64,000 bases of DNA from Cohnella thailandensis. GTDB taxonomy: Bacteria > Bacillota > Bacilli > Paenibacillales > Paenibacillaceae. The notes under the pieces were generated by a model, which ran no database searches, was not told the origin of the DNA, and worked only from the letters and a program-made list of their open reading frames with translations. The position numbers and the translations under genes were made by a program. The first letter of the stretch is position 1. The number at the start of each line of letters is the position of its first letter. Shown one piece after another: positions 26,767-35,548 of this stretch. The stretch spans positions 101,665-165,664 of the forward strand of contig NZ_JACJVQ010000020.1 in NCBI RefSeq assembly GCF_014212135.1. Direction: 5' to 3'.

Positions 26767-27456
26767 ATGAAGCAGATTACCATCCTGATCGCGGACGACG
26801 ACGAGGAGATCGCGGACCTGGTGGCGATGCACCTGGAGAAGGAAGGCTACCGGATCATCAAGGCGGCCGACGGGAGAGCCGCGGTTCAGGCGGTGCAATC
26901 CCATTCGATCGACCTGGCGATCCTTGACGTCATGATGCCGAAGCTCGACGGGCTGGAAGCGACCCGCCTCATTCGCGAGCAGGCTAGGATGCCGATCATT
27001 TTCTTAAGCGCGAAGACGTCCGACATGGACAAGATAACGGGCCTCGTCATCGGGGCCGACGATTACATGACCAAGCCGTTCAACCCGATGGAGCTCGTCG
27101 CCCGGGTCAAAGCTCAGCTTAGGCGCTCCATGCAGCTTAGCCAGCCGGCAGCCGAAGCCTCCTCGGTGATCGAGCTCGCGGGGCTCACCATCGATCCCGA
27201 CAAGCGATCCGTCGCGCGCTACGGACAACCGATCGAGCTCACCCCGAAGGAATTCGACATACTGTACCTGCTCGCCAGCCATCCGAACAAGGTGTTCAGC
27301 GCGGATCATCTTTTTCGCCAATTGTGGGGGGAAGCGTACTACGAAGGCGGCAATACGGTCATGGTCCACATCCGCACGCTGCGCAAGAAGCTCGGAGAGG
27401 ACAAGGACAAATGGATCAAGACGATATGGGGAGTAGGGTACACGTTCAATGCATAG
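26767..27456 (+). CDS. OmpR-type response regulator, VanR-like
   Basis: 229 residues. Receiver domain with D10-D12 acidic cluster, phospho-acceptor Asp54 in AILDVMMPK and Lys in YMTKPFNPMEL; winged-helix DNA-binding domain at about 130-229 (ELTPKEFDILYLLASHPNKVF, TIWGVGYTFNA). Its closest look is to VanR-type regulators. ATG 26767 has AGGAGTGG before it. It overlaps the kinase gene by 8 bp and heads a four-gene run ending with VanY- and VanZ-like genes, which it probably controls. Confidence 0.9.
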   Translation: MKQITILIADDDEEIADLVAMHLEKEGYRIIKAADGRAAVQAVQSHSIDLAILDVMMPKLDGLEATRLIREQARMPIIFLSAKTSDMDKITGLVIGADDYMTKPFNPMELVARVKAQLRRSMQLSQPAAEASSVIELAGLTIDPDKRSVARYGQPIELTPKEFDILYLLASHPNKVFSADHLFRQLWGEAYYEGGNTVMVHIRTLRKKLGEDKDKWIKTIWGVGYTFNA

Positions 27457-28549
27457 GGAGAGAAGAAGCTTCCGCACGAACATCCTCGGCATCTTCGGGC
27501 TCAGCATGCTTGCGTCAGCCGCCCTGACGTACCTGCTCTATCGGCTCTTGCAAAATTATTACCGGAAGAACGCCCGAATGGGCGACACGATGGATCTTCT
27601 GCGCTCGATTCTCAACAAGGTAGGCGACCTGAACTTTTTCCTGCTTATTTTCCTTCCGCTCGCGATCTTGTTTTTCTACCTGTTCACGAAGCCTTACGTC
27701 CGTTACTTCCGGCAGATATCCGAAGGGATTCACCGTCTGGCAAGCGGAGATTTCTCGGCGCGGATACAGATCGACACGAACGACGAGTTCGAGATTATCG
27801 CGGAGGACATCAACAAGGCCGGGGCGAAGCTCAAAACGGCGGTGGAGAGAGGGGACTTCGCGGAGAACAGCAAGGACCAGTTGGTGCTGAATTTGGCGCA
27901 CGATATCCGGACGCCTCTTACCTCCGTGATCGGCTACCTGGATTTTATACTTCATAACAACAACCTTACGGAAGAGCAAACGAAGCATTACATGAACGTC
28001 GCCTATACGAAATCCCGGCGTTTGGAAGGGCTCGTCGAGGAGCTGTTCGAGATTACGCGGATGAATTACGGCAAGGTCGAGATCGAGAAGAATCCCCTGG
28101 ATCTCAGCGAGCTTCTCGTTCAATTAAGCGAAGAGCTCTATCCGGTGTTCGAGAAGAACGGCTTGACGTCAAGGCTGGACATCCCTCCGAACGTACAGGT
28201 GATCGGACAGGGGGATCTGCTCGCCCGCGTCTTCGAGAACCTGCTCATGAACGCCGCGCAATACGGCAAGGACGGCCAGTTCGTCGACATCGAATGCAAG
28301 CGGGAGGAGAACGATGTCGTCGTGAGGGTCATCAACTACGGGCACTGGATTCCGGAGGAGGAGCTTCCTTATCTGTTCGACATGTTCTTCAAGGGCGATC
28401 GCTCGCGTTCCCATAACGGCGGCAGCACGGGGCTTGGGCTGTTCATAGCCAGGAACATCGCCGAGCAGCACGGTGGAACGATATCGGCGCAGAGCGACAT
28501 AACGAGAACGGTGTTCGAGGTGCGGCTTCCTCAGGCGGGCGACGTTTAA
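27449..28549 (+). CDS. Sensor histidine kinase, VanS-like
   Basis: 366 residues; two membrane helices (about 9-32 and 56-78) around a very short outer loop of about 25 residues, HAMP (80-130), HisKA with His151 in LNLAHDIRTPLTSVIGY and a HATPase domain with N, G1 and G2 boxes (ENLLMNAAQYG, GGSTGLGLFIARNIAEQHGG). The small loop means it senses the membrane or an intramembrane signal rather than a bound extracellular ligand. ATG 27449 lies inside the end of the regulator gene. Likely senses cell-wall stress (inference from the VanY/VanZ genes). Confidence 0.9.
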   Translation: MHRERRSFRTNILGIFGLSMLASAALTYLLYRLLQNYYRKNARMGDTMDLLRSILNKVGDLNFFLLIFLPLAILFFYLFTKPYVRYFRQISEGIHRLASGDFSARIQIDTNDEFEIIAEDINKAGAKLKTAVERGDFAENSKDQLVLNLAHDIRTPLTSVIGYLDFILHNNNLTEEQTKHYMNVAYTKSRRLEGLVEELFEITRMNYGKVEIEKNPLDLSELLVQLSEELYPVFEKNGLTSRLDIPPNVQVIGQGDLLARVFENLLMNAAQYGKDGQFVDIECKREENDVVVRVINYGHWIPEEELPYLFDMFFKGDRSRSHNGGSTGLGLFIARNIAEQHGGTISAQSDITRTVFEVRLPQAGDV

Positions 28550-28579
28550 GAAAAAATTAAAATTTTCCCCACTTCCGCA

Positions 28580-28617
28580 TTAAACAATTTCTCTTACTCT
28601 TAAGGAACATTGTTTAA
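28580..28617. promoter_or_regulatory. Inverted repeat between the kinase and VanY-like genes
   Basis: TTAAACAAT (28580-28588) and ATTGTTTAA (28609-28617) are exact complements 20 bp apart, just before the ribosome site of the VanY-like gene. Could be a regulator site or a leader hairpin. Confidence 0.5.
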
Positions 28618-28632
28618 GGGAGCTGCTGTCGA

Positions 28633-29565
28633 ATGAAGAAGTGGTTGTTCGCGTCTGCGTTTATTGTGTTGTCGGGCTGCGGTTTTGGCGGTCTGGATTC
28701 GGATATGTCGGTCAACGTGGGGACGCCTTCGCCGACGTTAACGCAGACGCCTGCGAAGGTACCTGCGAAAACACCTGCGACTACGCCTACGCCGACTCCG
28801 GGCGCGAACCCGGAAGCCGAGCAGTGGACGACGATTACGCTGACGAAGGATCAGGTTTATTCGGGGCCGCTCGTGCTGGTCAACCGGGAGCATAAGATCC
28901 GGCCGGAGGCGCTGCCGGAGGATATCGTGGACCTGTCCGAACAGGATGATCTGACCGAAGGATATTCGCTTCTCGATCCTTCCATCGAGCTGTCCGAGGC
29001 CGTCGCGCTGCGGTTTCGTGAGCTGGTAGAGGGAGCGGCCCGCGACGGGGTTCGGAATTTGCGGATCAGCAGCGGGTACCGCAACAACTCCGAGCAGGAG
29101 GAGCTGTACGAGGAGAAGGGCTCGGATTACGCGCTTCCGGCCGGGCATAGCGAGCACAATCTGGGGCTGTCGCTCGACCTGGGGTCGACGACGGGGGCGA
29201 TCGATCAATCCGCGGAAGGCAAGTGGCTGAAGAAGCACGCCTGGGATTACGGCTTTATCCTGAGGTACCCGAAGGACAAGGTCGATCTCACCGGCATTCA
29301 GTACGAGCCCTGGCATTTCCGGTACGTCGGCCTTCCTCACAGCCGGATCATGAAGGAGAAAAATTTCGTCCTCGAGGAATACCTGGCTTACCTGAAGGAG
29401 AAGGAATCGATCGTCGCGGAAGAGGATGGAGTCCGCTACCGAATCTCCTACGTGCCGGTAACGAAGCGTACGGAATTCAAAGTGCCGGTTGACGGCAGCT
29501 ACGAGATATCGGGAGACAACTCGGACGGCGTTATCGTGACGGTTGCCTTGAAGGAGGCGGCTTAA
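28633..29565 (+). CDS. D-alanyl-D-alanine carboxypeptidase lipoprotein, VanY family
   Basis: Removes the terminal D-Ala from peptidoglycan stem peptides outside the cell. 310 residues: signal with lipobox LSGC and Cys16, a Thr/Pro/Lys linker (about 30-58), then a VanY domain with SSGYRNN, the zinc motif GHSEHNLGLSLDLG (His and Asp ligands) and EPWHFRYVG (catalytic and zinc His). The last 50 residues (after KEKESIVAEE) add a small beta domain. It follows the VanRS-like pair and ends 2 bp before the VanZ-like gene. All catalytic motifs are intact. Confidence 0.92.
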   Translation: MKKWLFASAFIVLSGCGFGGLDSDMSVNVGTPSPTLTQTPAKVPAKTPATTPTPTPGANPEAEQWTTITLTKDQVYSGPLVLVNREHKIRPEALPEDIVDLSEQDDLTEGYSLLDPSIELSEAVALRFRELVEGAARDGVRNLRISSGYRNNSEQEELYEEKGSDYALPAGHSEHNLGLSLDLGSTTGAIDQSAEGKWLKKHAWDYGFILRYPKDKVDLTGIQYEPWHFRYVGLPHSRIMKEKNFVLEEYLAYLKEKESIVAEEDGVRYRISYVPVTKRTEFKVPVDGSYEISGDNSDGVIVTVALKEAA

Positions 29566-29567
29566 CG

Positions 29568-30104
29568 ATGAAGGCGAACAAACCGTCCGTCCAATTGATC
29601 GTTCTGTTGGTGTCGATCCTTTATTTCTATCTGCTCGTCAAAATCATCCTGTTCAAGTTCGGTTCGCCGGATCCCTCCTTTCTTTTAGGGCAGCTGCGGC
29701 GGTTGGCGGAGAATCCGGGAAGGCTCTTGCGCGGCTTGGAACTCGGCAATCTCGTTCCGGGGTATACGATTCGCCAGAATATCGATCACCTCTCCAACGG
29801 GACCGATAAGCTGAATTTCTTCGGCAACATCGCGCTATTCGTGCCGGCCGGCATTCTGATCCGGATCGGCCTGGGGCGCCGATTGCTGCTGGCGGTCCTG
29901 ATCAGCTTCGCGGTCAGCCTCGGGCTGGAGATTTCTCAACTGGTGCTGATGATCGGAACGTTCGACGTGGACGACCTGATTCTGAATACGTCCGGCGGGT
30001 TGATCGGCTACTTGCTGATCCGGATGGCCGAAGCGCTGGATGCGCCGTTCCATCGCAAAGCGAAAGAAGAAAAGCAGGCTTCCTCGGCTCCCCGCCTATT
30101 ATAG
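29568..30104 (+). CDS. VanZ-family membrane protein
   Basis: 178 residues with four or five predicted membrane helices. Family marks: NLVPGYTIRQN, the central NFFGNIALFVPAGILI segment, and the acidic ISQLVLMIGTFDVDDLILNTSGGLIGY motif across two helices. VanZ proteins give low-level teicoplanin or lipoglycopeptide tolerance in some species; the mechanism is not settled. Starts 2 bp after the VanY-like stop. Its 3' end forms the left arm of the terminator that follows. Confidence 0.88.
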   Translation: MKANKPSVQLIVLLVSILYFYLLVKIILFKFGSPDPSFLLGQLRRLAENPGRLLRGLELGNLVPGYTIRQNIDHLSNGTDKLNFFGNIALFVPAGILIRIGLGRRLLLAVLISFAVSLGLEISQLVLMIGTFDVDDLILNTSGGLIGYLLIRMAEALDAPFHRKAKEEKQASSAPRLL

Positions 30105-30132
30105 GCGGGAAGCGGGCGGAAGCCTGCTTTTT
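30074..30132. terminator. Bidirectional terminator between VanZ-like and GH127 genes
   Basis: Outer stem GCAGGCTTCC (30074-30083) with GGAAGCCTGC (30118-30127), then TTTTT; inside lies a second hairpin CCCGCCTA-TTA-TAGGCGGG. It serves the convergent genes on both strands and overlaps the VanZ-like coding end. Confidence 0.9.
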
Positions 30133-30151
30133 GTCTGCGCTTGCCTGCGCG

Positions 30152-32146
30152 TTATCGGGACTCGCGAATCCAGACGGTCATCTCGCCCGGCTTGCGGTTG
30201 CCCCACAGCGTATAAGGGACGGCGACGAGCTTCTGCTTCGTCTCCTCCGGAGGGGCGACGCCATAGAGGGCGCCGGATTGCCCGGAAGGCTCGCTTAGGC
30301 GGATACCTTCCATCTCCAGCAGGACGACGTCGCTTCTCCATTCGCTCGGGACGGCACGGATCTCGGAGCCGCGGGATAGGGAGAGCGCGGCAAGCGGCGC
30401 TCCGTTGTCCGTCTCCTCGAAAGCGTACACGAGAGGGCCTCGTTGAAGCGCGACCCGGCCGGCGTTCGCCCGAAGCTCGGAATGGCTGTAGAGACGCTGC
30501 GGCGTCATATCCAGTTCGATGGAGAAGGAGTCGCCCGCCTGCCATTGCCGCGTCAAGTAGGCGTAACCATCGTTGATGACCGGCTGCACCGGTTGACCGT
30601 TCAAAGCGAAGCGCGTCGATCTGCTCCAGGACGGAACGCGCAGAGCGAGAGTAAAGGTTCCGGAGGAGGAGGCTTGCTCGCTTGCCGGTTCGATCGCTTC
30701 GATGGTAAGGCTCGCCTCCCCGCCCCAGGGCAGGCTGCTCTTCTGCGACAGCGTCACTTGGCGGCCGTTCAGCGGCAGCTTCGCTTCGCTTCCAATGTAC
30801 AGATGCGCGTAGAGCGTATCCTCGTTCGCCGTGTAAATGTAATGCCCGAGCGACGAGAGAAGGCGGGCGACGTTCGGCGGGCAGCAGGCGCAGCCGTACC
30901 ATTTCTGCCGGACGGCCTTCACGTGATGCTTGCCCGGGTTGCCTGCGCTGGCGGTCGGCCAAACCTCCATCGGATTGACGTAGAAGTAGTGCTTGCCGTC
31001 GCCCGCGATGCCCGCGGTCACCGTATTGTAGAGCGCCCGCTCCAGGACGTCGCCGTATTCGCCTTTCGGCTCGAGCTGCAGCATACGGCGCGCGAAGAAA
31101 ATCAGGCCGATCGAAGCGCAAGTCTCCGAATAGTTCGTATCGTTCGGCAGGTCGTAGTCGAAGGTGAACGCTTCGCCGTGATGGGTGGAGCCGATGCTCC
31201 CGTTGACGTACATTTGCTTGTTCGTCACGTTGCTCCACAGGCGCTTGCAGGCGGCGAGCAAGCTGTCGTCGCCTTTGTGCAGGGCGAGGTCCGCCATCGC
31301 CGTATACATATAGACCGCCCGGACGGCATGGCCGGTCGCGGCGTCTTGCTCCCGAACCGGTTTGTGCGCCTGATGGTAAGCCATATGAGGCGGCGATTTC
31401 TGAACGACTCCCGGCGCCCAGGCGGAGGTACGGCCGCGCTTCTCCCATTCCGCGACCAGGTAATTCGGCTCCCGACCGCGTTCTTCGATCTGGAACGACG
31501 CGAGCTCGAGATAACGAGGCTCGTTCGTCGCCTCGTAGAGCTTCACGAGCGCGAGCTCCAGCTCCTGATGCCCGTCGTAGCCTCGAAGCTGGCCGGGGTT
31601 CGGGCCGAAGAGCTCGTCGATATGGTCGGCGAACCGTCTCGCGACGTCCAGGAATCGCGTCTTGCCGGTGCCATAGTAATAGGCGACCGCGCCTTCGATC
31701 AGATGGCCGGCGGAATACAGCTCGTGGCAATCGAGCAGGTTCGTCCACCGCTGGCCCGGCTTGGCGACGGTGAAGTACGTGTTCACGTAGCCGTCTTCCC
31801 GCTGAGCGGCGGCGATCAGCTCGATCGCTTCGTCCGCGACCTTTTCCAAGTCGGGATCCGGATGGGTGGCGAGAGAATAGCCGACGGCCTCCAGCCATTT
31901 GTACAGGTCGGTGTCCTGGAAGAAGTAGCCGGCGAATTCGCCTTCCTCCAAGCCGGCCGCGATTCGAAAATTCTTGATGGCATGGCTCGGTTCCGCGTCC
32001 GGCACCCGATCGTTTAACGCTTCCCATTGGTAGGGAATGACGGTGTCCCGGATAAGGTCGACGTACGAGCCCCAGTAGCTGTCTTGGATGCGGACGGAGC
32101 GCAGGTCGAGCGGATGCGGTATTCGGGCGGCAAGTTGATTCGTCAT
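30152..32146 (-). CDS. Beta-L-arabinofuranosidase, GH127
   Basis: Releases beta-L-arabinofuranose from plant cell-wall glycoproteins and related oligosaccharides; 664 residues, no signal peptide, so acts on imported material. Alpha/alpha barrel with the zinc-cysteine site of the family: Glu341 and Cys343 in SETCASIG and the pair Cys421-Cys422 in GCACCPPNVAR, one of which is the nucleophile. Numbers are 3-4 higher than those I recall for the Bifidobacterium enzyme HypBA1, so the fold is full length. ATG 32146 has GGAGAG upstream; the frame is open further but without such a site. Divergent from an AraC-type regulator that probably controls it. Confidence 0.93.
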   Translation of the reverse strand: MTNQLAARIPHPLDLRSVRIQDSYWGSYVDLIRDTVIPYQWEALNDRVPDAEPSHAIKNFRIAAGLEEGEFAGYFFQDTDLYKWLEAVGYSLATHPDPDLEKVADEAIELIAAAQREDGYVNTYFTVAKPGQRWTNLLDCHELYSAGHLIEGAVAYYYGTGKTRFLDVARRFADHIDELFGPNPGQLRGYDGHQELELALVKLYEATNEPRYLELASFQIEERGREPNYLVAEWEKRGRTSAWAPGVVQKSPPHMAYHQAHKPVREQDAATGHAVRAVYMYTAMADLALHKGDDSLLAACKRLWSNVTNKQMYVNGSIGSTHHGEAFTFDYDLPNDTNYSETCASIGLIFFARRMLQLEPKGEYGDVLERALYNTVTAGIAGDGKHYFYVNPMEVWPTASAGNPGKHHVKAVRQKWYGCACCPPNVARLLSSLGHYIYTANEDTLYAHLYIGSEAKLPLNGRQVTLSQKSSLPWGGEASLTIEAIEPASEQASSSGTFTLALRVPSWSRSTRFALNGQPVQPVINDGYAYLTRQWQAGDSFSIELDMTPQRLYSHSELRANAGRVALQRGPLVYAFEETDNGAPLAALSLSRGSEIRAVPSEWRSDVVLLEMEGIRLSEPSGQSGALYGVAPPEETKQKLVAVPYTLWGNRKPGEMTVWIRESR

Positions 32147-32299
32147 CGTTTTCACTCTCCGTATAGGGGTAGGGTCAACGCGTATCTGTGCTCTATCATA
32201 ACGGGAAGGGAAGTGGTTTGTCGGTAGCTTATCCGGTATAATAGGTGTCAAAAAATGACCATGTTCAAGGTGGGCTAGAGAAAGGAGAAGCTAAGCGGA

Positions 32300-33118
32300 A
32301 TGCTGCCGTTATTGCTGAAGGAGCCGTATCGCCTGCATATGGGGGGACATTTCCTGTCCGACGAGAGCTGGTCGCACATGGAACGCACGCTCACGGACTG
32401 CGAGCTGATCATCGGCGTTTCGGGGATCGTTTTTTTGGAAGCGGACGGCCTTATGTACGAGGTGCGGGAAGGCGACATCCTGTTCCTGATGCCCGGCGAG
32501 CACCAACGGGGCTATAAGCTGTCTTCGCCCGGGGTGAGCTTCTATTGGTTCCACTTCGCGGAGCCGGACTCGGCTGCCTCCGCCGAATGGTCGGTCGGCC
32601 GGATTCCCCGCCATGCGAGCTGTCCGAACCCGAACCGCGTCCACATTCTCGCCCGCCAGCTGCTTCACGCGGCCAACGGGGGTTATCGCATTCCTCAGGC
32701 CGGGGACTATTTTCTGACCTGTCTGCTTATCGAATTGGCCGAGCAGCTTCAGGACTCCGAAGGCTTGGACGCGATGAGCCCCGAGCTGGCCGAGCTCCTG
32801 GAATGGACGCGTCTGCATGCGCTGGACCGGGACATCTCCGTGGAGAAGGTGGCCGGCCACATGGGCTACAACAAGGATTATTTATCCCGCATGTTCAAAC
32901 GGAGGTTCGGCTCCGGCTTGCTGAGCTACATTCACAAGATCAAGCTCGATGCGGCCAAGGAGCTGCTGTCCGGCACGCGCCTGCACGTGAAGGAGGTCGC
33001 CGCCCGGATCGGCATCGACGACGACAAGCAATTCGCCAAGTGGTTCAAGCGGCTGTCCGGAGTCACCCCGACGGAATATCGGCAGGCGTTCTCCCGAACC
33101 CGGTTAAACAATGTATAA
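32300..33118 (+). CDS. AraC-family transcription regulator
   Basis: 272 residues. N-terminal cupin-like sugar-sensing part (about 1-150: GISGIVFLEADGLMYEVREGDILFLMPGE-type strands, with FYWFHF) and two helix-turn-helix motifs at 165-265 (ISVEKVAGHMGYNKDYLSRMF, VKEVAARIGIDDDKQFAKWF, SGVTPTEYR). GGAGAAG precedes ATG 32300. It shares a 153-bp upstream region with the GH127 gene, which contains TATAAT at 32237-32242 and a small GTCA-AAAAA-TGAC repeat (32248-32260). Likely effector is an arabinose-type sugar, by context. Confidence 0.92.
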   Translation: MLPLLLKEPYRLHMGGHFLSDESWSHMERTLTDCELIIGVSGIVFLEADGLMYEVREGDILFLMPGEHQRGYKLSSPGVSFYWFHFAEPDSAASAEWSVGRIPRHASCPNPNRVHILARQLLHAANGGYRIPQAGDYFLTCLLIELAEQLQDSEGLDAMSPELAELLEWTRLHALDRDISVEKVAGHMGYNKDYLSRMFKRRFGSGLLSYIHKIKLDAAKELLSGTRLHVKEVAARIGIDDDKQFAKWFKRLSGVTPTEYRQAFSRTRLNNV

Positions 33119-33153
33119 TAGGGAGTCTAGGATAAAGGAAGGAAGCATGGCAT

Positions 33154-34242
33154 ATGACAAACGAGAAAATGACGCTGGCAGAAGCGTACAATAGGTGCGA
33201 CTATCCAGTTCCCGGCAATGGCAAGAGAACCGTTCGGATGCTGAAGGAAGCGCTGGAGCGCGTCGAAGGAGAGACGGCGAGCGATTTTTACGGCACCGGT
33301 CCGCTTATCGAGAACTTTCAGGCGAAGCTCGCCGACTATCTCGGCAAGCCGGCAGCCGTGTTTTTCCCGAGCGGAACGATGGCCCAGCAGATCGCGCTCC
33401 GGATCTGGTGCGACCGTCGCGGCCTCATGAAGGTGGCCTACCATCCGCTCTGCCATTTGGAGATCCACGAGGAAGACGGGTTAAAGGAGCTCCATCGGAT
33501 CGAGCCCGTTCTGCTTGCGGATAAGGATCGTTTGATTGCTTTGGAGGACGTGCGGGGGCTAGGGGAGGACATCGCCTGTCTGCTGCTCGAGCTGCCGCAG
33601 CGGGAGATCGGCGGGCAGCTGCCCTCGTTCGAGGAGCTGGAAGCCATCTCGGCGTATTGCCGCGGGAGGGGAATCGCTCTGCACCTGGACGGGGCGCGCC
33701 TGTTCGAGACGCTTCCGTATTACGGGAAGACGGCGGCCGAGGTCTGCGCGTTGTTCGACAGCGTGTACGTGAGCTTCTACAAGGGAATCGGAGGCATCGC
33801 CGGAGCGATCCTGGCCGGGGACGCAGCGCTGACGGAGCGATCGAAGGTTTGGAAAAGAAGGCACGGAGGAGATCTGATCGCCCTCTACCCTTACATTCTG
33901 AGCTCCGACCACTACTTCGAGAAGAGGCTCCCGAAGATGGAGCAATACTACCGCGGAGCCGTGGAGCTCGCCGAGCTGTACAACGGCTGCCGCGCCTTGT
34001 CGACGCGCCCGGCCGTGCCGGTCACGAACATGTTCCACGTTCATGCGTCGGTGCCAAAGGAGCGGTTGGAAACCGCGCTCGTCGCGGTTTACGGCGAAAC
34101 CGGAATCGGCTTGACCGCCAACGTCAGACCGATCGAGGAGCATTCTTGCTCTTTCGAGATCAGCATCGGCGACTTGTACGAGACGGTGCCCAAGGATCTC
34201 CTTCACCGGGCGTTCGAACGGCTAAACGAGCTTTTGAGCTAA
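33154..34242 (+). CDS. PLP-dependent threonine-aldolase-like enzyme
   Basis: 362 residues, beta-eliminating-lyase family (fold type I). Visible: FFPSGTMAQQIALRIW (cofactor phosphate region), LHLDGARLFE with the Asp that holds the PLP ring nitrogen, and SVYVSFYKGIGG with the Schiff-base Lys, where classical threonine aldolases have SxSKGLG. It would cleave L-threonine or other beta-hydroxy amino acids to glycine and an aldehyde. The Phe-Tyr before Lys is a small departure from the usual motif. Single gene, starting 35 bp after the regulator, and not clearly linked to it. Confidence 0.85.
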   Translation: MTNEKMTLAEAYNRCDYPVPGNGKRTVRMLKEALERVEGETASDFYGTGPLIENFQAKLADYLGKPAAVFFPSGTMAQQIALRIWCDRRGLMKVAYHPLCHLEIHEEDGLKELHRIEPVLLADKDRLIALEDVRGLGEDIACLLLELPQREIGGQLPSFEELEAISAYCRGRGIALHLDGARLFETLPYYGKTAAEVCALFDSVYVSFYKGIGGIAGAILAGDAALTERSKVWKRRHGGDLIALYPYILSSDHYFEKRLPKMEQYYRGAVELAELYNGCRALSTRPAVPVTNMFHVHASVPKERLETALVAVYGETGIGLTANVRPIEEHSCSFEISIGDLYETVPKDLLHRAFERLNELLS

Positions 34243-34290
34243 GGGGATGGCCGAAAAACCGGCATGCGGCGGGTTGGCGAGTTAGCTGAC

Positions 34291-34475
34291 AGGAGATATA
34301 CGGATTTTCCGTGCAACGGAGCCCGAAAGTAGGCATTTGGCAGGGAGATGCACGGATTTTCCGTATAACGGAGCCCGTATGCGGCCATCTGGCGGGGAGA
34401 TATACGGATTTTCCGTGTAACGAAGGCCGTAAGCGGCCATCTGGCAGGAGTTATACGGATTTGCGGAAGTGACCA
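34291..34475. repeat. Four imperfect 52-bp tandem repeats
   Basis: The block ACGGATTTTCCGT recurs with its CGG at 34301, 34353, 34405 and 34456 (periods 52, 52, 51), the last copy degenerate. Each unit continues with AACGGAGCCCG and a GGCCATCTGGCAGGGAG-like tail. ACGGA-TTT-TCCGT can form a small hairpin in each unit. It fills the gap between two genes and is not a CRISPR: unit, spacer and repeat are all alike. Confidence 0.85.
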
Positions 34476-34495
34476 TCTTTTGGAGGTACGGAACC

Positions 34496-35527
34496 ATGTG
34501 GTTCGTCTTCGGCCTGGCGGCCGCGATATGCTTCGGAATAAGAGGAATCCTCTATCAGTGGACGTCCCAGAGGAGAGTGAACCGCAGCGCTCTCTTATTC
34601 GGCGTTTATCTTAGCGGAATGCTCGTAGCGACGCTGATGAACATGGCCATGGGACAAAAATGGACCGACGGAGCCTGGTGGGGAGTGCTGATGGGCGGCT
34701 TTTCTTTTGTCGCGAATGCGTCCATGTACAAAGGCTATGCCGTCGGCAAGGCTTCGCTGATCGCGCTTCTGACCGGCTTGCCCCCATTGGTGGTCGCTCT
34801 TGGCGCCTTCGCTTTGTGGGGGGAAACTTTGGGGCTTGGCCAGTTGGCGGGCTTCGCCATCGTCCTGGCGGGACTTATCGCGATTCGTTACTCCAGCGAT
34901 CTCCGGATCGGACAGCTGCACGGCTTGATCTGGGGCTTGCTGACGCTGTTTTTCTTCGGATTCACCGACCTGACGTCCAAGCAATCCACGATAAGCGGAG
35001 CCGAGACGCTGCCGACCTTGATTCTTATGTACGCCACCGGGACGCTGCTTTTTGCCGGGCAATGGCTGTTAGGCTCGCTTAGCAGTTCGCGAACAAGAAG
35101 GGAGATCGCCGCAGCCGCAACGGAAACCGCAGTCTCAACAGAAACCGCAGCCACAACCAAAACCGCATCACCAACAGAAACCGCAGTCTCAATAACCGCA
35201 GCCTTAACAACCCCATCCGCCACAGAACCCGCATCCGAAGCACATAAGCAAGCATCTGCCAACCTGCCGGCTGCCGCCGCATGGACCACGAAACGGACCG
35301 TCGTTTGGGGAATGACGGTGGGGCTTACGAATATCGCCGGTATGATGTTCCTCATTCCCGCCTTTCAGGAAGGATCGACGGGGATCGTCTCCGCGCTCGG
35401 CGCGATGAACGCGGCGATCGTCCTTGCTTATGCCAAGTTCTATCTCAAGGAAGAGATGCGAAGGGCGGAAGCGATCGGAATGGCGCTTGCGCTCGGAGGC
35501 ATAGTGGTCATGAGATTAGCCTCCTAA
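34496..35527 (+). CDS. DMT-superfamily (EamA-like) membrane transporter with low-complexity loop
   Basis: 343 residues with about ten membrane helices in two halves (MWFVFGLAAAICFGIRG at the start, IGMALALGGIVVMRLAS at the end). Family members export metabolites or take up small sugars; this one's substrate cannot be told. Between helices six and seven lies a hydrophilic insertion of about 60 residues made of Ala, Thr, Glu and Ser repeats, encoded by a minisatellite (35101-35235). ATG 34496 has GGAGG before it. The insert's codon use (ACA, GCA, TCA rich) differs from the rest of the gene. Confidence 0.82.
   Translation: MWFVFGLAAAICFGIRGILYQWTSQRRVNRSALLFGVYLSGMLVATLMNMAMGQKWTDGAWWGVLMGGFSFVANASMYKGYAVGKASLIALLTGLPPLVVALGAFALWGETLGLGQLAGFAIVLAGLIAIRYSSDLRIGQLHGLIWGLLTLFFFGFTDLTSKQSTISGAETLPTLILMYATGTLLFAGQWLLGSLSSSRTRREIAAAATETAVSTETAATTKTASPTETAVSITAALTTPSATEPASEAHKQASANLPAAAAWTTKRTVVWGMTVGLTNIAGMMFLIPAFQEGSTGIVSALGAMNAAIVLAYAKFYLKEEMRRAEAIGMALALGGIVVMRLAS
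35101..35235 (+). repeat. Coding minisatellite in the transporter gene
   Basis: Short units around ACAGAAACCGCAG and CCGCAGTCTCAA recur in frame several times (for example 35117-35140, 35138-35152 and 35173-35192), giving repeated Thr-Glu-Thr-Ala and Ala-Val-Ser. The cytoplasmic loop length should vary between strains. Confidence 0.7.
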
Positions 35528-35548
35528 GCGCAACGTTAACGCAACGAT

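Noticed and set aside
26767..30104. Vancomycin resistance cluster
   Set aside because: No vanH, ligase or vanX genes; VanY/VanZ-like proteins alone do not give the classical phenotype.
30443..32017. A 524-codon frame on the plus strand
   Set aside because: It lies fully opposite the GH127 gene, whose zinc-cysteine motifs are complete; long antisense frames are common in G+C-rich genes. No ribosome site or family likeness.
30099..32027. A 642-codon minus-strand frame overlapping GH127 in another phase
   Set aside because: Arg-rich, no motif, shadow of the GH127 coding frame.
34291..34475. CRISPR array
   Set aside because: Period is 52 bp, but the whole unit repeats with no unique spacers, only four units, and no cas genes are present.
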